64,000 bases of DNA. It comes from Rothia sp. (in: high G+C Gram-positive bacteria). Its GTDB lineage: Bacteria > Actinomycetota > Actinomycetes > Actinomycetales > Micrococcaceae. The translations under genes and the position numbers were made by a program. How positions within the stretch are numbered: position 1 is the first letter of the stretch; every line of letters starts with the position of its first letter. Below, in pieces: positions 17,507 to 26,549 of the stretch. The stretch covers positions 62,001 to 126,000 of the forward strand of contig NZ_JAUNVZ010000008.1 in assembly GCF_030540545.1 (NCBI RefSeq). The letters are read 5' to 3'. The notes below the pieces were generated by a model. The model ran no database searches. It saw only the letters and a list, made by a program, of their open reading frames with translations, and was not told where the DNA came from.

Positions 17507-18676
17507 ATGACTGAAAGCATGACCGCACCCGCAGGTGCCCCGCGCGCACCCTACCGCCCCCTGCTGACTGAGGATCAGCTGGCGCATCTGCCGGCGAACC
17601 ATCCGCTGCGTCGCGCCGAGGGCGAGATCCGCGCGAATACTGCCTCCTCGCCCATGCTGCTGGCGCTGACCGGCCGCGGGAATCAGGCCTCGCACCGCCC
17701 GGTGTGGTTTATGCGCCAGGCGGGCCGTTCTCTGCCGGAGTACCGCGCCGCACGCGAGGGTATCGCCATGCTGGATGCCTGCCTGACCCCGGAGCTTGCC
17801 GCTGAGATTACGGTGCAGCCGGTACGCCGCCACGCCGTGGATGCGGGTATTTTCTTCTCGGATATTGTGATTCCGATGAAGCTTGCGGGTGTGGATGTGG
17901 ATATTGTTCCCGGCCGTGGCCCGGTGCTCTCCTCCCCGGTGCGTACCCTGGAAGATGTGCGCGCCCTGCCGGAGCTTGAAGATTCGGCGCTGGATGTTAT
18001 TCGCGAGGCTATTGCCGCCACGGTGGAGAAGCTGGGCGATACCCCGCTGATTGGTTTCGCCGGCGCTCCTTTTACCGTTGCCGCCTATATGGTGGAGGGT
18101 GGTCCTTCGCGTGACCACCTGCGCCCGCGCACTATGATGCACGCCGACCCCCAAGCGTGGAAGGAACTGGGTGCTTGGGCTGCTCGTACTGCCGGGCAGT
18201 TCTTGCGTGCTCAGATTGAGACGGGTGCTTCGGCGGTTCAGCTTTTTGACTCCTGGGCTGGTTCGTTGAGTGAGGGCGATTATCGTCGTTATGTGCAGGA
18301 GCATTCGGCGGCGTCCCTGGCGGCTGTGGAGGAGTTCGGTGTGCCGCGTATTCATTTTGGTACGGGTACCGGCGAGCTGCTGGGCGCCATGTACGAGGCC
18401 GGCGCCGATGTGATGGGCGTTGATTACCGCCTGCCCCTGGATATTGCTAGCCAGCGACTGGGTGGCAAAGTGGTACTGCAGGGCAATATTGATCCGGCTC
18501 TGCTGGCTGCCGGCCCCGAGGTTCTTTACCCGCATGTTGATAGCGTGTTGCAGGCCGGCTCCGCAGCTCCCAGCCATGTGGTGAATCTGGGTCACGGCGT
18601 GCCGCCGACCACTGACCCGCAGGTGCTCACCGATCTGGTCTCCTATATTCACCGTAAGACTGCGCGTACTGTCTAA
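17507..18676 (+). CDS. hemE: uroporphyrinogen-III decarboxylase
   Basis: A 389-residue cytoplasmic enzyme converting uroporphyrinogen III to coproporphyrinogen III. Signature stretches are RPVWFMRQAGRSLPEYR near residue 65, the DIVIPMKLAGVDVDI segment, IGFAGAPFTVAAYMVEGG, FDSWAGSLSEGDYRRY, and HFGTGTGELL followed by VMGVDYRLPLD. The length is slightly over the family's usual 340-360 because of an N-terminal extension with no motif. First gene of the plus-strand heme set hemE-cgoX-hemQ-cpfC-hemC. Confidence 0.95.
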   Translation: MTESMTAPAGAPRAPYRPLLTEDQLAHLPANHPLRRAEGEIRANTASSPMLLALTGRGNQASHRPVWFMRQAGRSLPEYRAAREGIAMLDACLTPELAAEITVQPVRRHAVDAGIFFSDIVIPMKLAGVDVDIVPGRGPVLSSPVRTLEDVRALPELEDSALDVIREAIAATVEKLGDTPLIGFAGAPFTVAAYMVEGGPSRDHLRPRTMMHADPQAWKELGAWAARTAGQFLRAQIETGASAVQLFDSWAGSLSEGDYRRYVQEHSAASLAAVEEFGVPRIHFGTGTGELLGAMYEAGADVMGVDYRLPLDIASQRLGGKVVLQGNIDPALLAAGPEVLYPHVDSVLQAGSAAPSHVVNLGHGVPPTTDPQVLTDLVSYIHRKTARTV

Positions 18677-18742
18677 GGATAGAGAACGGGGTAATATCCC
18701 GTCATAATCTGTCATAAACACGTATACGAGATACAAAACACA

Positions 18743-18786
18743 GTGAATCCGGGTAGTCTGAACAGGGAATATTACCCGGTATTCAC
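18743..18786. other. hairpin between hemE and cgoX
   Basis: GTGAATCCGGGTA pairs with TACCCGG-T-ATTCAC (13 bp, one bulge) around a 17 nt loop. No T-run follows, so it is more likely an operator, RNA-processing or mRNA-stability stem than a terminator. Confidence 0.5.
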
Positions 18787-18861
18787 AGTGACCATAGTCG
18801 ATACCTAACACGCCGCGCAGAATACACACCGCACAGGATCAACGCAGGAAGAAGGACACAC

Positions 18862-20325
18862 GTGACTGACTCGCCCACCCGCCGCACCGCCATCGTTATC
18901 GGCGGCGGAGTTTCCGGTCTGCTGGCAGCACGCCAGCTGCGCGCCGCAGGTCTACGCGTAACCCTGCTGGAGGCACGCGAACACCTCGGTGGCGCCGTAG
19001 GAGCCCACGAAGTCGCCTCCCTCATGCTTGACTCCGGCGCGGAATCCTTTGCAACCCGCTCCACCGCCGTGAGCACCCTCATTGAAGAGCTCGGTCTCAA
19101 AGATAAGATTGTCACCCCCAATGCCTTGGGTTCGTGGCTGTACCTGCCGCAGGGCGCTCGTAAAATGCCCAGCAGCGGCATTATGGGCATCCCGGGTGAT
19201 TTGAACGATAAGAGTCTGATCGATGTGCTGGGTAAGGGCGGTCTGCGCCGCGCCCAGCTGGACCGTGTGCTGCCCATTGCCGCCACCGAAAAGATTCGTA
19301 CCCTGGGCGAGTTGGTGCGCGTACGCATGGGTCGCTCTGTACTGGATAACCTGGTGGCTCCCGTAGTGTCCGGCGTGTATTCTTCCCACCCGGACTCCCT
19401 GGATATTGACGCGACCATTCCGGGTCTGCGCGCGGCTATGCGCACCCACCGTTCCCTGGCGGGCGCCTCCGCTGCTTTGCGCGCAGCCTCCCCGGCAGGT
19501 AGCCAGGTGGCGTCCCTTGCCGGTGGTATGAATCAGCTGACTGAGGCGCTGGTTCGTGATATTCAGGCAGCCGGCGTGCGCATTATTGCCGGCTTTGACG
19601 TCATTGCTGTGGATCGAGACCCTGCAACCGGCCAGTGGCTGATGATTCAGAAGAACACCGTGGGTGGGGATAAGATCGCCACCGCCCGCGCTGACTACCT
19701 GGTCATTGCCTCGGACGGTCCGACTACCGCGCGATTGCTTGCCCCGCATATTGAGGGCCCGGCTCTGCCGGTCATTGAACCAGGCCCCGAGGTTGCACTG
19801 GTGACACTGGTGGTGGATCAGAAGCTGCTCAATAGCAATCCCCGCGGTACCGGTCTGCTGGTATCCGATCAGGTGCGCGGTGTGCGTGCTAAGGCTCTGA
19901 CTCATGCGAGCGCGAAGTGGGATTGGGTACGAGACGCCACCATTGACTCGCGTCATGTTGTACGCCTGTCCTATGGTCGCGGAGGCGAAGACTCCCGCTT
20001 CAACGACGTATCCCTAAGCGATGAGCAGCTCATCACCCTGGGCATGCACGACGCCACCAAACTCATGGGTGTGCCCATTACCGGCGAGCAGCTGGTAGAC
20101 GCCGACGTGATTCGCTGGCGCGGCGTGCTCCCGGCAGCAACCCCCGGCTACCGCGACCGTGTGCAAAACTTCCGCACCCGCGTCGCCGAGCTGGATAATG
20201 TGTGCATTATTGGCTCCTGGGCGGCAGGTAGCGGCCTGGTCAAGGTCGTGGGAGATACCACCACCCAGGTACAGGGCTTCCTCAAACGCCATAGCTACGC
20301 CGATCAGCTGCACACCGACTCATAG
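18862..20325 (+). CDS. hemY: coproporphyrinogen III oxidase / protoporphyrinogen oxidase, FAD-dependent
   Basis: A 487-residue flavoprotein starting with GTG after GAAGAAGG. The N-terminus has the dinucleotide-binding fold IGGGVSGLLAARQL, followed by EAREHLGGAVG and the FAD-linked LDSGAESF. The C-terminal motif NVCIIGSWAAGSGLVKVVGD closes the FAD site. In Gram-positive bacteria this enzyme (HemY, renamed CgoX) oxidises coproporphyrinogen III to coproporphyrin III, and the hemQ and ferrochelatase neighbours support that role over protoporphyrinogen oxidation. Probably cotranscribed with hemQ, which starts 84 bp later. Confidence 0.93.
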   Translation: MTDSPTRRTAIVIGGGVSGLLAARQLRAAGLRVTLLEAREHLGGAVGAHEVASLMLDSGAESFATRSTAVSTLIEELGLKDKIVTPNALGSWLYLPQGARKMPSSGIMGIPGDLNDKSLIDVLGKGGLRRAQLDRVLPIAATEKIRTLGELVRVRMGRSVLDNLVAPVVSGVYSSHPDSLDIDATIPGLRAAMRTHRSLAGASAALRAASPAGSQVASLAGGMNQLTEALVRDIQAAGVRIIAGFDVIAVDRDPATGQWLMIQKNTVGGDKIATARADYLVIASDGPTTARLLAPHIEGPALPVIEPGPEVALVTLVVDQKLLNSNPRGTGLLVSDQVRGVRAKALTHASAKWDWVRDATIDSRHVVRLSYGRGGEDSRFNDVSLSDEQLITLGMHDATKLMGVPITGEQLVDADVIRWRGVLPAATPGYRDRVQNFRTRVAELDNVCIIGSWAAGSGLVKVVGDTTTQVQGFLKRHSYADQLHTDS

Positions 20326-20409
20326 CGGCAGACAGCCCCAACAATTTATTCATGAAGTGCACGCCGCCACAACAACGTGACGGCACTACCAGAAGAAAGA
20401 GAGAACACC

Positions 20410-21189
20410 ATGTCCCACGCATACGGCGCAAACCCCGTCGGCGATAAGGCGCCCCAGCACATCAGCTACGGCAACCTGCCGCACTCCCCGGCTGAGGAAA
20501 ACAAGCGCGGCCGCGAAGAAGGCGAAGTACTGCACTACACCCTGTACACCATCTTCGCCCGTGAAGGCGCACGCCCCGAAGAGGCCAATAGCCCCGAAGC
20601 AATCGCAGAATTTGACGCACTGCGCGAAGAACTCGCAGCAGAGGGCGTGACCTTGCGCGGCGTGTACGATGTCTCCGCTATGCGCTCGGATGCAGACATT
20701 ATGGTCTGGAACCACGGTCAGCACCCCGAGAAGCTACAGGAGGCAGTGCGCAAGATCCGCCGCACCCGCCTGTTCTCGGCAACCCGCATTGTGTGGTCCA
20801 CCATGGGCGTGCACCGCGAGGCAGAATTCACCCGCCAGCACACCCCCGCCTACGCCCGCGATACTCAGCCCGAGCGTTGGGTATGCGTGTACCCCTTCGT
20901 GCGCTCCTATGACTGGTACTACATGAACCCGCAGCGCCGCGCCGAGATGCTCAAGAACCACGGCATGAAGGCTATTGACTTCCCGCAGATCCTGGCAAAC
21001 ACCGTGGCAACCTTCGGCTTGAATGACTACGAATGGGTTTTGGCTCTGGAAGCTCCGGAGTTGGTTGACCTGGTGGATATGATGCGCCACTTCCGTAACA
21101 CCGAGGCTCGCCTGTACGTGCGTGAGGAGACCCCCTTCTACACCGGCCGTCGTATTGAGAGCGCTGAGGTAGCTGAGGTTCTCTCCTAA
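20410..21189 (+). CDS. hemQ: coproheme decarboxylase (HemQ/ChdC, chlorite dismutase family)
   Basis: A 259-residue protein starting at MSHAYGA, preceded by GAAAGAGAG at good spacing; an upstream ATG at 20377 lacks a site. It shows the chlorite dismutase-like halves: LHYTLYTIFAR near the front, AMRSDADIMVWNHG, and the C-terminal heme pocket (VCVYPFVRSYDWYY, then MLKNHGMKA carrying the proximal His, and YEWVLALEAPE). Acidic dismutase residues are not expected in this subgroup. It catalyses the last step of the coproporphyrin-dependent route, coproheme to heme b. It sits between cgoX and the ferrochelatase. Confidence 0.95.
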   Translation: MSHAYGANPVGDKAPQHISYGNLPHSPAEENKRGREEGEVLHYTLYTIFAREGARPEEANSPEAIAEFDALREELAAEGVTLRGVYDVSAMRSDADIMVWNHGQHPEKLQEAVRKIRRTRLFSATRIVWSTMGVHREAEFTRQHTPAYARDTQPERWVCVYPFVRSYDWYYMNPQRRAEMLKNHGMKAIDFPQILANTVATFGLNDYEWVLALEAPELVDLVDMMRHFRNTEARLYVREETPFYTGRRIESAEVAEVLS

Positions 21190-21205
21190 TCGGAGGACTC
21201 TCACA

Positions 21206-21285
21206 GGGAGGAAGGTTGCGCGCTAATAGCCTGAACATTTCGCCCCAGCGAAATGATTAGGGGCGTGCGCGAACGCCTTCCTCCC
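21206..21285. other. long hairpin between hemQ and cpfC
   Basis: Outer arms GGGAGGAAGG/CCTTCCTCCC (perfect) continue as an imperfect stem; an inner hairpin CATTTCG/CGAAATG is perfect. With no T-tract it looks like an RNA-processing or stability element rather than a terminator. The outer arm contains a GGAGG ribosome-binding-like sequence that pairing would hide. Confidence 0.5.
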
Positions 21286-21391
21286 GAACCCCTGGCATAA
21301 CTCTCACATCTACAAAAACCGCATCCTCACAACCCACACACCATTACATCCACCCCATACAACCAAAACACTCTCACGCAGAAAGACCCTC

Positions 21392-22579
21392 ATGTTCGAA
21401 CCTCAGCCCTATGACCTGGTGGTCCTTTCCTCCTACGGCGGCCCGGAAGGCCAGGAGGATGTGATTCCCTTCCTGCGCAATGCCACCGCCGGCCGCGGTA
21501 TTCCCGATGAGCGTCTGGAAGAGGTCGCGGTGCACTACCGCGCCAATGGTGGAGTTTCGCCCATTAATGCACAGAATCGTGCCCTGCGCGCAGCCCTGGA
21601 AGAAGCCCTGGCTCAGCGTGGCCCGGCTCTACCGGTGCACTGGGGTAACCGCAATTGGCATCCTTTGGTGAGCGATGTGCTGCGTGAGGCGTATGCAGCC
21701 GGCCACCGTAATATTTTGGTGCTGCCCACCAGCGCCTACCCGGGCTATTCCAGCGACCGCCAGTACCGCGAGGACTGGGGCATGGCTCTGGAAAATCTCG
21801 AGGCCGCCGGTGATATTGAGCCCGGCAGTGTGCGTATCGCGAAGATTCCGCCCTTTTACGCGGCCGATGGCCTGGCGGTGGCTTTTGCCGATGGGCTGCA
21901 GGCGTCCCTGGAGCAGGTGGTGTCCGCTGTGGCTGAGCGTGTGGGGCAGGACCGTGCCATTGAGCGCACCCGCATTCTTTTCTGCACGCACTCTATTCCC
22001 GTGACCTCCTATGCGGATGTGGAAGCGGGTAAGGAGCGTTACGAGGGTGGCCACGCCTATGTGGAGAAGCATGTGGAGAATGCGCGTAAGATTATGGCTC
22101 TGCTGGCTGAGCGCGATGAGCGTTTGTCGGCGATTGAGTGGGAGCTGGTGTATCAGTCGCGTTCTGGCCCGCCCCAGATGCCCTGGCTTGAGCCGGATGT
22201 TAACGACCGTCTGGAGGAGCTGGAAGGTCAGATTGACGGTGTGGTTATGGTACCCTTGGGCTTTATTTCGGCACATATGGAGGTTCAGTGGGACCTGGAC
22301 ACCGAGGCGCTGGATACCTGCGCTCGTTTGGGCTTTATCGCTCAGCGTTCGGCAACCCCGGATACGCACCCGGCGTTTGTGGAGTCCCTGCGGGATCTGA
22401 TCGCCCAGCGTGTTGCAGGCACCGCCGAATCTGAGGAGGTGAACCTGGGTCAGCGCGCGCATGTGTGCTCGCCGGCTGCCTCCCCGGTACCCGCGGCTGC
22501 CTGGGGTGAGGATGAATGCACAACCCTGTGCTGCAAGCCCCTGCGCGGTGCCTCAAAAACTATGGTGGATAACCACTAG
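21392..22579 (+). CDS. hemH: coproporphyrin ferrochelatase with C-terminal cysteine cluster
   Basis: A 395-residue enzyme inserting iron into coproporphyrin III. Conserved blocks are LSSYGGPEGQEDV, HYRANGGVSPIN, LPTSAYPGYSS, ILFCTHSIP (with the metal-site His) and WELVYQSRSGPPQMPWLEPD. The C-terminus holds four cysteines (359, 376, 380, 381; the last three in ECTTLCC). Actinobacterial ferrochelatases, including the M. tuberculosis enzyme, bind a [2Fe-2S] cluster through such C-terminal cysteines, so a cluster is likely here. The preceding gene is hemQ, about 200 bp upstream across a hairpin. Confidence 0.95.
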   Translation: MFEPQPYDLVVLSSYGGPEGQEDVIPFLRNATAGRGIPDERLEEVAVHYRANGGVSPINAQNRALRAALEEALAQRGPALPVHWGNRNWHPLVSDVLREAYAAGHRNILVLPTSAYPGYSSDRQYREDWGMALENLEAAGDIEPGSVRIAKIPPFYAADGLAVAFADGLQASLEQVVSAVAERVGQDRAIERTRILFCTHSIPVTSYADVEAGKERYEGGHAYVEKHVENARKIMALLAERDERLSAIEWELVYQSRSGPPQMPWLEPDVNDRLEELEGQIDGVVMVPLGFISAHMEVQWDLDTEALDTCARLGFIAQRSATPDTHPAFVESLRDLIAQRVAGTAESEEVNLGQRAHVCSPAASPVPAAAWGEDECTTLCCKPLRGASKTMVDNH

Positions 22580-22586
22580 AAGCCCC

Positions 22587-22625
22587 TACCCGGTGCATGT
22601 ACTCTGGTAATGCACCGGGTATTCT
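22587..22625 (+). terminator. intrinsic terminator after the ferrochelatase gene
   Basis: Perfect 12 bp stem TACCCGGTGCAT/ATGCACCGGGTA with an 11 nt loop, followed by TTCTT, 7 nt after the stop codon. hemC then likely has its own promoter or depends on readthrough. Confidence 0.7.
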
Positions 22626-22688
22626 TGCGGATACTCGAATCACATATAACACATCACCTCAAGAAACCAACCGATAGAAAAGAGAGCC

Positions 22689-23768
22689 ATGAAAACCACC
22701 TACCGTCTGGGCACCCGAGGATCCGCCCTAGCCCTCACCCAAAGCACCCTAGCAGCCCGCCACGTAGAATCTCTAGCACCCGCCGTAGAATTCGAACTGA
22801 CCACCGTCAAAACCGAAGGTGACGTACTCACCGGCGCCCTGGCAACCCTCGGCGGCACCGGAGTATTCGCCGCAACCCTACGCCAACGCCTGCTCGATAA
22901 CGGCGTAGACATGGCGGTCCACTCTCTCAAAGATCTGCCCAGCGCCCCCTGCCCCGGCTTGATCGTCGCGGCAGTACTCGAACGAGAAGACCCGCGCGAT
23001 GCCCTGGTCGCACGCGACGGCCTGACCCTGGATACCCTGCCTACCGGTTCCACAGTAGGCACCGGCTCCCCGCGCCGCGCCGCCCAGGTACGAGCCCTGC
23101 GCCCCGACCTGGACGTTATTGATATCCGCGGCAATGTCGGCACCCGCATTGCCCGTGTGAAGGGACTGGAAGAGCACGGAAACCGCCAGGTCGTACTGCA
23201 CGAAGGCACCGAAACCAACCAGCAAGCTGACACCGGCGTAGGTGCCGAACTCGCCGGTGATTGCGACGCCGTGGTGCTCGCCGTCTCCGGGCTCAAGCGT
23301 CTGGGCAAAGAAGAGCTCATTACCGAATACCTCGACCCTACACGCATGCTGCCCGCACCCGGCCAGGGTGCGCTCGCCCTGGAAGTCCGCGAGAGCGAAT
23401 ACGCTATGACGCGCGACCCCTCCCAGGCAGAACCCGGCGAGGCGATCGCTGAGCACTCCGAACGCTCCTTGGGCGCCGCATTGTTGGCTGCAGACCACGC
23501 TGAAACCCGTCTGGCTGTCACCGCTGAACGTGCGCTACTGCGTCGCCTGGAAGCAGGATGCGCCGCCCCCATTGGCGCCTACGCACAGATTATTGAGGGC
23601 GATTTGGTGCTCAATGCTGTGGTTGCATCTATTGACGGCACCCAGCTGCTGCGACACTCCTCGGCTGTGAGTGAGCCCGATGTCGCTGCCGCCTATCGAT
23701 TGGGTGTGCGAGTGGCTGAGGACCTGCTACAGCTCGGCGCTGCTGATCTTGCAGAGCTGAGTGTGTAG
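22689..23768 (+). CDS. hemC: porphobilinogen deaminase (hydroxymethylbilane synthase)
   Basis: A 359-residue enzyme that condenses four porphobilinogen units. It starts ATG after AAAAGAGAG. Conserved segments are RLGTRGSALALTQS, VKTEGDV, AVHSLKDLPS, REDPRDALVA, TGSPRRAAQ, DIRGNVGTRIARV and the APGQGALALEVRE loop. The Cys carrying the dipyrromethane cofactor is in LEAGCAAPIGAYA. Length is slightly long for the family (about 310), within the actinobacterial range. Its usual partner hemD lies 18 kb away in this window. Confidence 0.95.
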   Translation: MKTTYRLGTRGSALALTQSTLAARHVESLAPAVEFELTTVKTEGDVLTGALATLGGTGVFAATLRQRLLDNGVDMAVHSLKDLPSAPCPGLIVAAVLEREDPRDALVARDGLTLDTLPTGSTVGTGSPRRAAQVRALRPDLDVIDIRGNVGTRIARVKGLEEHGNRQVVLHEGTETNQQADTGVGAELAGDCDAVVLAVSGLKRLGKEELITEYLDPTRMLPAPGQGALALEVRESEYAMTRDPSQAEPGEAIAEHSERSLGAALLAADHAETRLAVTAERALLRRLEAGCAAPIGAYAQIIEGDLVLNAVVASIDGTQLLRHSSAVSEPDVAAAYRLGVRVAEDLLQLGAADLAELSV

Positions 23769-23810
23769 ACTATATGAACCTTTCACTGATCTGAATGTCT
23801 AGATTGTACG

Positions 23811-23891
23811 GACAGGGTGTGAGCGTAGTTAGTGCTCTTTGACTCATATATTTCATGGCTCAAAGATACTTATCTACGCTCACACCCTGTC
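23811..23891. repeat. 18 bp perfect inverted repeat between convergent hemC and hemL
   Basis: GACAGGGTGTGAGCGTAG at 23811-23828 is perfectly complementary to 23874-23891. The 45 nt interior has a second small inverted repeat TCTTTGA/TCAAAGA. It could be a bidirectional terminator or a miniature element. Confidence 0.65.
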
Positions 23892-23998
23892 AATAAAATA
23901 CGCCACATAAATGACACTTAGGTGAATCGATTACCTATATACCACGCAATATTCCACATGGATATTCAATGAATGAGCTTACTAGACTCGATCTATAG

Positions 23999-25345
23999 TT
24001 AGACAGAAGCTGCTGCTTGAGCTGCCGCAGGTAGAGCAGCATAAATGCGTTCCATGGCAGCATCGTCGTGCTTATCCGAGAGGAACCACGCCTCAAATGC
24101 GCTTGGCGGCAGGTACACGCCGGCGTCCAGCATAGCGTGGAAGAACGCGGTGTAACGCTCGGTGGCGCTTGCCTTAATATCCTCGTAGTTGTGTACACCG
24201 TGCTCGGAGGTACCAAAAGCAACGGAGAAGAGGTTACCGGCGGACTGAATCGAGTGGTCAACTCCGGCACGGGTGAGCTCTTCGGAGATGCGTGCCTGCA
24301 GCTTAGCAGAGCGCTGATCCAGTCGCTCGTATACGCCCTCGTCGGCAAGGCTCAGGGTCGTAATACCGGCTGCGACGGAGAGGGGGTTACCGGAGAGGGT
24401 GCCTGCCTGGTAGACGGGGCCGGTGGGGGCGAGCTGCTCCATAATATGCTTTTTACCGGCAAGGGCTGCGATGGGCATGCCGCCGCCGATGACCTTACCG
24501 AAGGTGAAGATATCGGGTACCCAGGTGGTGCCGTTTTCGTCGGCGTCTACGGGTGCGAATTTGCCCCAATAGCCGGCGGGGGATACACGGAAGCCGGTGA
24601 GTACTTCATCGAAGATCAGCAGCGCGCCGTGTTCGTGGGCGATATCGTGTAGTGCCTTATTGTAGCCGGGGGCGGGCGTCACGACACCCATATTGCAGGG
24701 GGCTGCTTCGGTAATGATGGCGGCAATTTCACCGGGGTGTGCTTCGAAGGCGGCGCGCACAGCGTCGATATCGTTGTAGGGCAGCACAATGGTTTCGGCT
24801 GCGGTGGATGCGGTCACGCCCGCAGAGCCGGGCAGAGCGAGGGTTGCCACTCCCGAGCCTGCTTCGGAGAGTAGGGAATCAACATGGCCGTGGTAGCAGC
24901 CTGCGAACTTGATGATTTTTTCGCGGCCGGTGACGCCTCGTGCCAGGCGGATGGCAGTCATCGTGGCTTCGGTGCCGGTGGAGACCATACGCACCATATC
25001 GATGGCGCCGGGCACGACTGAGTTCAGACGGTCGATGACTAGGGACGCGAGATCCACTTCGGGTGCGGAGGCAGCGCCGAAGGAGAGGCCTCGTGCGGCT
25101 GCTTGCTGGACTGCTTCGACGACTTCTTGGCGTGCGTGGCCCAGTAGTGCCGGACCCCAGGAGCAGACGAGGTCTACGTATTCGTTGCCGTCGGCGTCGT
25201 AGAGGTAGGCATCTTTGGCACTGTTGACGAAGGCGGGGGTGCCGCCGACGGAGTTGAAGGCGCGCACGGGGGAGTTCACGCCGCCGGGGATGCGGGTTCG
25301 TGCGGTGTCGAAGAGGGTTTGGCTTACGCTGTGTTGTAGGCTCAT
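23999..25345 (-). CDS. hemL: glutamate-1-semialdehyde 2,1-aminomutase
   Basis: A 448-residue PLP enzyme making 5-aminolevulinate from the HemA product. The start MSLQHSVS has GAAAGG upstream; the frame extends further but without support. Motifs: [49 protein letters not shown], the PLP Asp in [11 protein letters not shown], the PLP Lys in [12 protein letters not shown], and [11 protein letters not shown]. It is reversed relative to the rest of the plus-strand heme genes, facing hemC. Confidence 0.95.
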   Translation of the reverse strand: MSLQHSVSQTLFDTARTRIPGGVNSPVRAFNSVGGTPAFVNSAKDAYLYDADGNEYVDLVCSWGPALLGHARQEVVEAVQQAAARGLSFGAASAPEVDLASLVIDRLNSVVPGAIDMVRMVSTGTEATMTAIRLARGVTGREKIIKFAGCYHGHVDSLLSEAGSGVATLALPGSAGVTASTAAETIVLPYNDIDAVRAAFEAHPGEIAAIITEAAPCNMGVVTPAPGYNKALHDIAHEHGALLIFDEVLTGFRVSPAGYWGKFAPVDADENGTTWVPDIFTFGKVIGGGMPIAALAGKKHIMEQLAPTGPVYQAGTLSGNPLSVAAGITTLSLADEGVYERLDQRSAKLQARISEELTRAGVDHSIQSAGNLFSVAFGTSEHGVHNYEDIKASATERYTAFFHAMLDAGVYLPPSAFEAWFLSDKHDDAAMERIYAALPAAAQAAASV

Positions 25346-25669
25346 AGGGTGCCTTTCGTCGTGGGTTTGACCTTCTTCTATGATAGGGCTTTGGGTGCGC
25401 CTGTACCTGCGACATGACGTCACTAAGGGGGGTAGATTGTGGTGCTCTAGGGTAGCGCGGGCAGAGTTGCATGCTCGAGAAATAGCGTAGGGGGAGTATT
25501 CAGCGCTCGCAGCCGCTTCAAAAATTGGCGAGCCTGCACGCATCCGTGCCTAATCCGGGTTAAGAATTTCAACGGCTATATTTCACGCCCCGCCCTCCCG
25601 TAGAATGGACATAGACGGCGCACCGTTTGAGTGCGCACCCAGCACGTAGCGCTAAGCGAGGAGGGATCC
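25346..25669. other. divergent promoter region between hemL and a membrane-protein gene
   Basis: 324 bp. A TAGAAT hexamer at about 25602 preceded by TTTCAAC is a possible promoter for the membrane protein gene. No small gene, RNA or repeat was recognised. Confidence 0.35.
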
Positions 25670-26398
25670 GTGCGCACACTACTGGAAACCATAGCGCGCG
25701 GAGAAACCATTGCTGCGCTCTACCAATATTCTGCCGCGATTAATTTTCTCTATTTCGCCTGGCTGATCATCCGCCATGTGATTGAGTCGCGCTTGCATCC
25801 CTACCGCAATCGCTTTGGCGTGCGCGGTCGTGTGATTGCCAGCCTGGTTATGACCCTGGCTATGGGTGGCATGTCGGCATTTATCCGCCATAGCGTGAAC
25901 GATTTTGAGGGCGCCACCTATTGGGTGGTGCTGATTCTCATCGAGGGTGTGTTTTTGCAGATTGTGCTCGGCGAGCGCATGCACTATATTGATGCCCACC
26001 CCGACCGTGTGGTGTACCGCCCCAAGCTGTGGCGTGGCTACACCGCCTACTATGCTGATGTTCACGCCTATTCCTATAGCAAGCAGATTGATCGGGAGCA
26101 TAATTACTCGAACTATCATCTGCGTTTTTATGATCGGGATGCGCAGCTTCTGTTGGATTATTCCCCGCGGCTCATTCGTGACCGCACGGTGACCGGCAAT
26201 GTGGTTTTCCGACTGCTCATGGGGCGCTGGGCTGACCCGGATAATGTTCAAGATCAGCGCGCTTTGGCGTCTCTGAGCGAGGAAGAAATTTACGATTATT
26301 TGCGTGATTTTAGGAGCGATGAGCCTCGGGGTTTCCCGCAGCAGCCGGCGGAGGCAGCCCTTCGCCAGCGTTTAGAACGCGCGGGGCATACGGCATAA
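25670..26398 (+). CDS. hypothetical membrane protein
   Basis: A 242-residue protein; the GTG start at 25670 follows a strong GAGGAGGG, better than the upstream start at 25631. Three hydrophobic segments (about residues 20-38, 58-78 and 85-105) precede a cytoplasmic C-terminal half with the beta-rich stretch DRVVYRPKLWRGYTAYYADV, which resembles a small PH-like fold, and a charged tail. No family recognised. It is divergent from hemL and followed by a strong terminator, so it is monocistronic. Confidence 0.7.
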   Translation: MRTLLETIARGETIAALYQYSAAINFLYFAWLIIRHVIESRLHPYRNRFGVRGRVIASLVMTLAMGGMSAFIRHSVNDFEGATYWVVLILIEGVFLQIVLGERMHYIDAHPDRVVYRPKLWRGYTAYYADVHAYSYSKQIDREHNYSNYHLRFYDRDAQLLLDYSPRLIRDRTVTGNVVFRLLMGRWADPDNVQDQRALASLSEEEIYDYLRDFRSDEPRGFPQQPAEAALRQRLERAGHTA

Positions 26399-26493
26399 GA
26401 CGCCGCGCCTTTCGCGCCGGCCCCGGAACCCGCCTCCTGCCCAGGCGCTGCCTGCAGCCTAAGGTACTCAGCGCCTCCCTATACAGATAAAAG

Positions 26494-26526
26494 AATCCCT
26501 CCCCGAAAATACGGGGAGGGATTTTT
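26494..26526 (+). terminator. intrinsic terminator
   Basis: Perfect 12 bp stem AATCCCTCCCCG/CGGGGAGGGATT, loop AAAATA, followed by TTT. It lies between convergent genes and may serve the ThrE-like gene on the other strand as well. Confidence 0.9.
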
Positions 26527-26549
26527 CGCATAAGGACTAGCGTAAAGAC

